This document shows, piece after piece, positions 63,878 to 64,000 of a stretch of 64,000 bases of DNA. Source of the stretch: Ketogulonicigenium vulgare WSH-001 (lineage in GTDB: Bacteria > Pseudomonadota > Alphaproteobacteria > Rhodobacterales > Rhodobacteraceae). Positions within the stretch are counted from its first letter, which is position 1. Each line of letters opens with the position of its first letter. The translations under genes were made by a program, and so were the position numbers. Under the pieces are notes generated by a model. It did not search any database and was not told the DNA's origin. It saw only the letters and a list, made by a program, of their open reading frames with translations. The stretch is taken from contig NC_017384.1 of assembly GCF_000223375.1 (NCBI RefSeq), positions 2,296,501-2,360,500 on the forward strand. Reading direction: 5' to 3'.

Positions 63878-64000
63878 TCAAACCGAAAAAGTCTGAACTT
63901 CCGGCAGTTTCGGGATCACATCGGCTGTGCCATGGCGCATGACCATTAACGCGCCCGCTTTCATCGCCTGATTGATCGCCTCGGGCATCAGCAAACCATT
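63878..64000 (-). CDS. C-terminal end of an unidentified protein (truncated by window edge)
   Basis: The last 40 codons of a minus-strand gene are visible, ending PKLPEVQTFSV and a TGA at 63878-63880. The visible part contains LLMPEAINQAMKAGALMVMRHG. The frame is open to the window edge, and codon use looks normal. I do not recognise the family from this fragment. It precedes the aminotransferase on the same strand, with 62 bases between, and may belong to the same operon. Confidence 0.6.
   Translation of the reverse strand, partial: NGLLMPEAINQAMKAGALMVMRHGTADVIPKLPEVQTFSV

Overview
The window is a dense, high-GC, Gram-negative chromosome segment, most likely from a Rhodobacteraceae-type alphaproteobacterium. 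The evidence is the mix of conserved neighbourhoods: hemD / mitofilin-like / hemY; lptC-lptA-lptB-hpf-ptsN; rimP-nusA-ylxR-infB; a TRAP dicarboxylate-type transporter; hslO-cca; and small Rhodobacterales-style proteins. I see no prophage, insertion sequence, CRISPR array or rRNA. One tRNA gene, tRNA-Thr(CGT), is present. No gene-free stretch exceeds about 300 bases.

Layout. 1-3.5 kb: the end of a peptide-type ABC importer (truncated permease, then a fused double ATPase) followed by a flavin-dependent monooxygenase. 3.6-9.9 kb: tRNA-Thr, the hemD-mitofilin-hemY cluster on the minus strand, then tsaD-gpsA-YciI-EVE on the plus strand. 10-14 kb: rnd, the LPS-export genes lptC/A/B, then hpf and ptsN, without rpoN in between. 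14-17 kb: DUF3817, rpe, a MATE pump and an isochorismatase-like hydrolase. 17-26 kb: a surface-polysaccharide region with a two-part sulfotransferase, a GT14-like glycosyltransferase, two related GT2-type glycosyltransferases (one frameshifted), galU, kdsB, cysQ and an orphan ABC-2 permease. 26-34 kb: a TerC-like membrane protein, radC, a secreted protein, secA, a parvulin foldase, argJ and mutT, then an unannotated 40-residue protein. 34-39.5 kb: an old-yellow-enzyme reductase, a TRAP transporter and a MetE-like methyltransferase. 39.6-45.2 kb: infB-ylxR-nusA-rimP behind a promoter and an attenuator-like leader. 45-58.5 kb: a Tat-exported solute-binding protein, proline iminopeptidase, ubiG, MarR, nitrilase-like amidase, glutaredoxin, comF, a methyltransferase, hemH, two L,D-transpeptidases flanking a CAP lipoprotein, an RNA methyltransferase, cca, hslO and a NUDIX hydrolase. 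58.5-64 kb: a membrane protein, ilvA, argG, a 47-residue protein, a sulfotransferase-like protein coupled to a class IV aminotransferase, and the tail of an unidentified gene.

How the genes work together. Most are housekeeping: heme synthesis (hemD, hemH), envelope biogenesis (lptCAB, kdsB, secA, parvulin, L,D-transpeptidases), translation (tsaD, infB, nusA, rimP, cca, hpf) and amino-acid synthesis (argJ, argG, ilvA). The most distinctive block is 17-26 kb. There the sulfotransferase, sugar-nucleotide enzymes, CMP-KDO synthetase, PAP phosphatase and polysaccharide-type permease could together make and export a sulfated, KDO-linked surface glycan. The second distinctive signal is a terminator with a competing upstream arm in the rimP-nusA-infB leader. 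The third is a sulfotransferase-like protein translationally coupled to a class IV aminotransferase near 63 kb.
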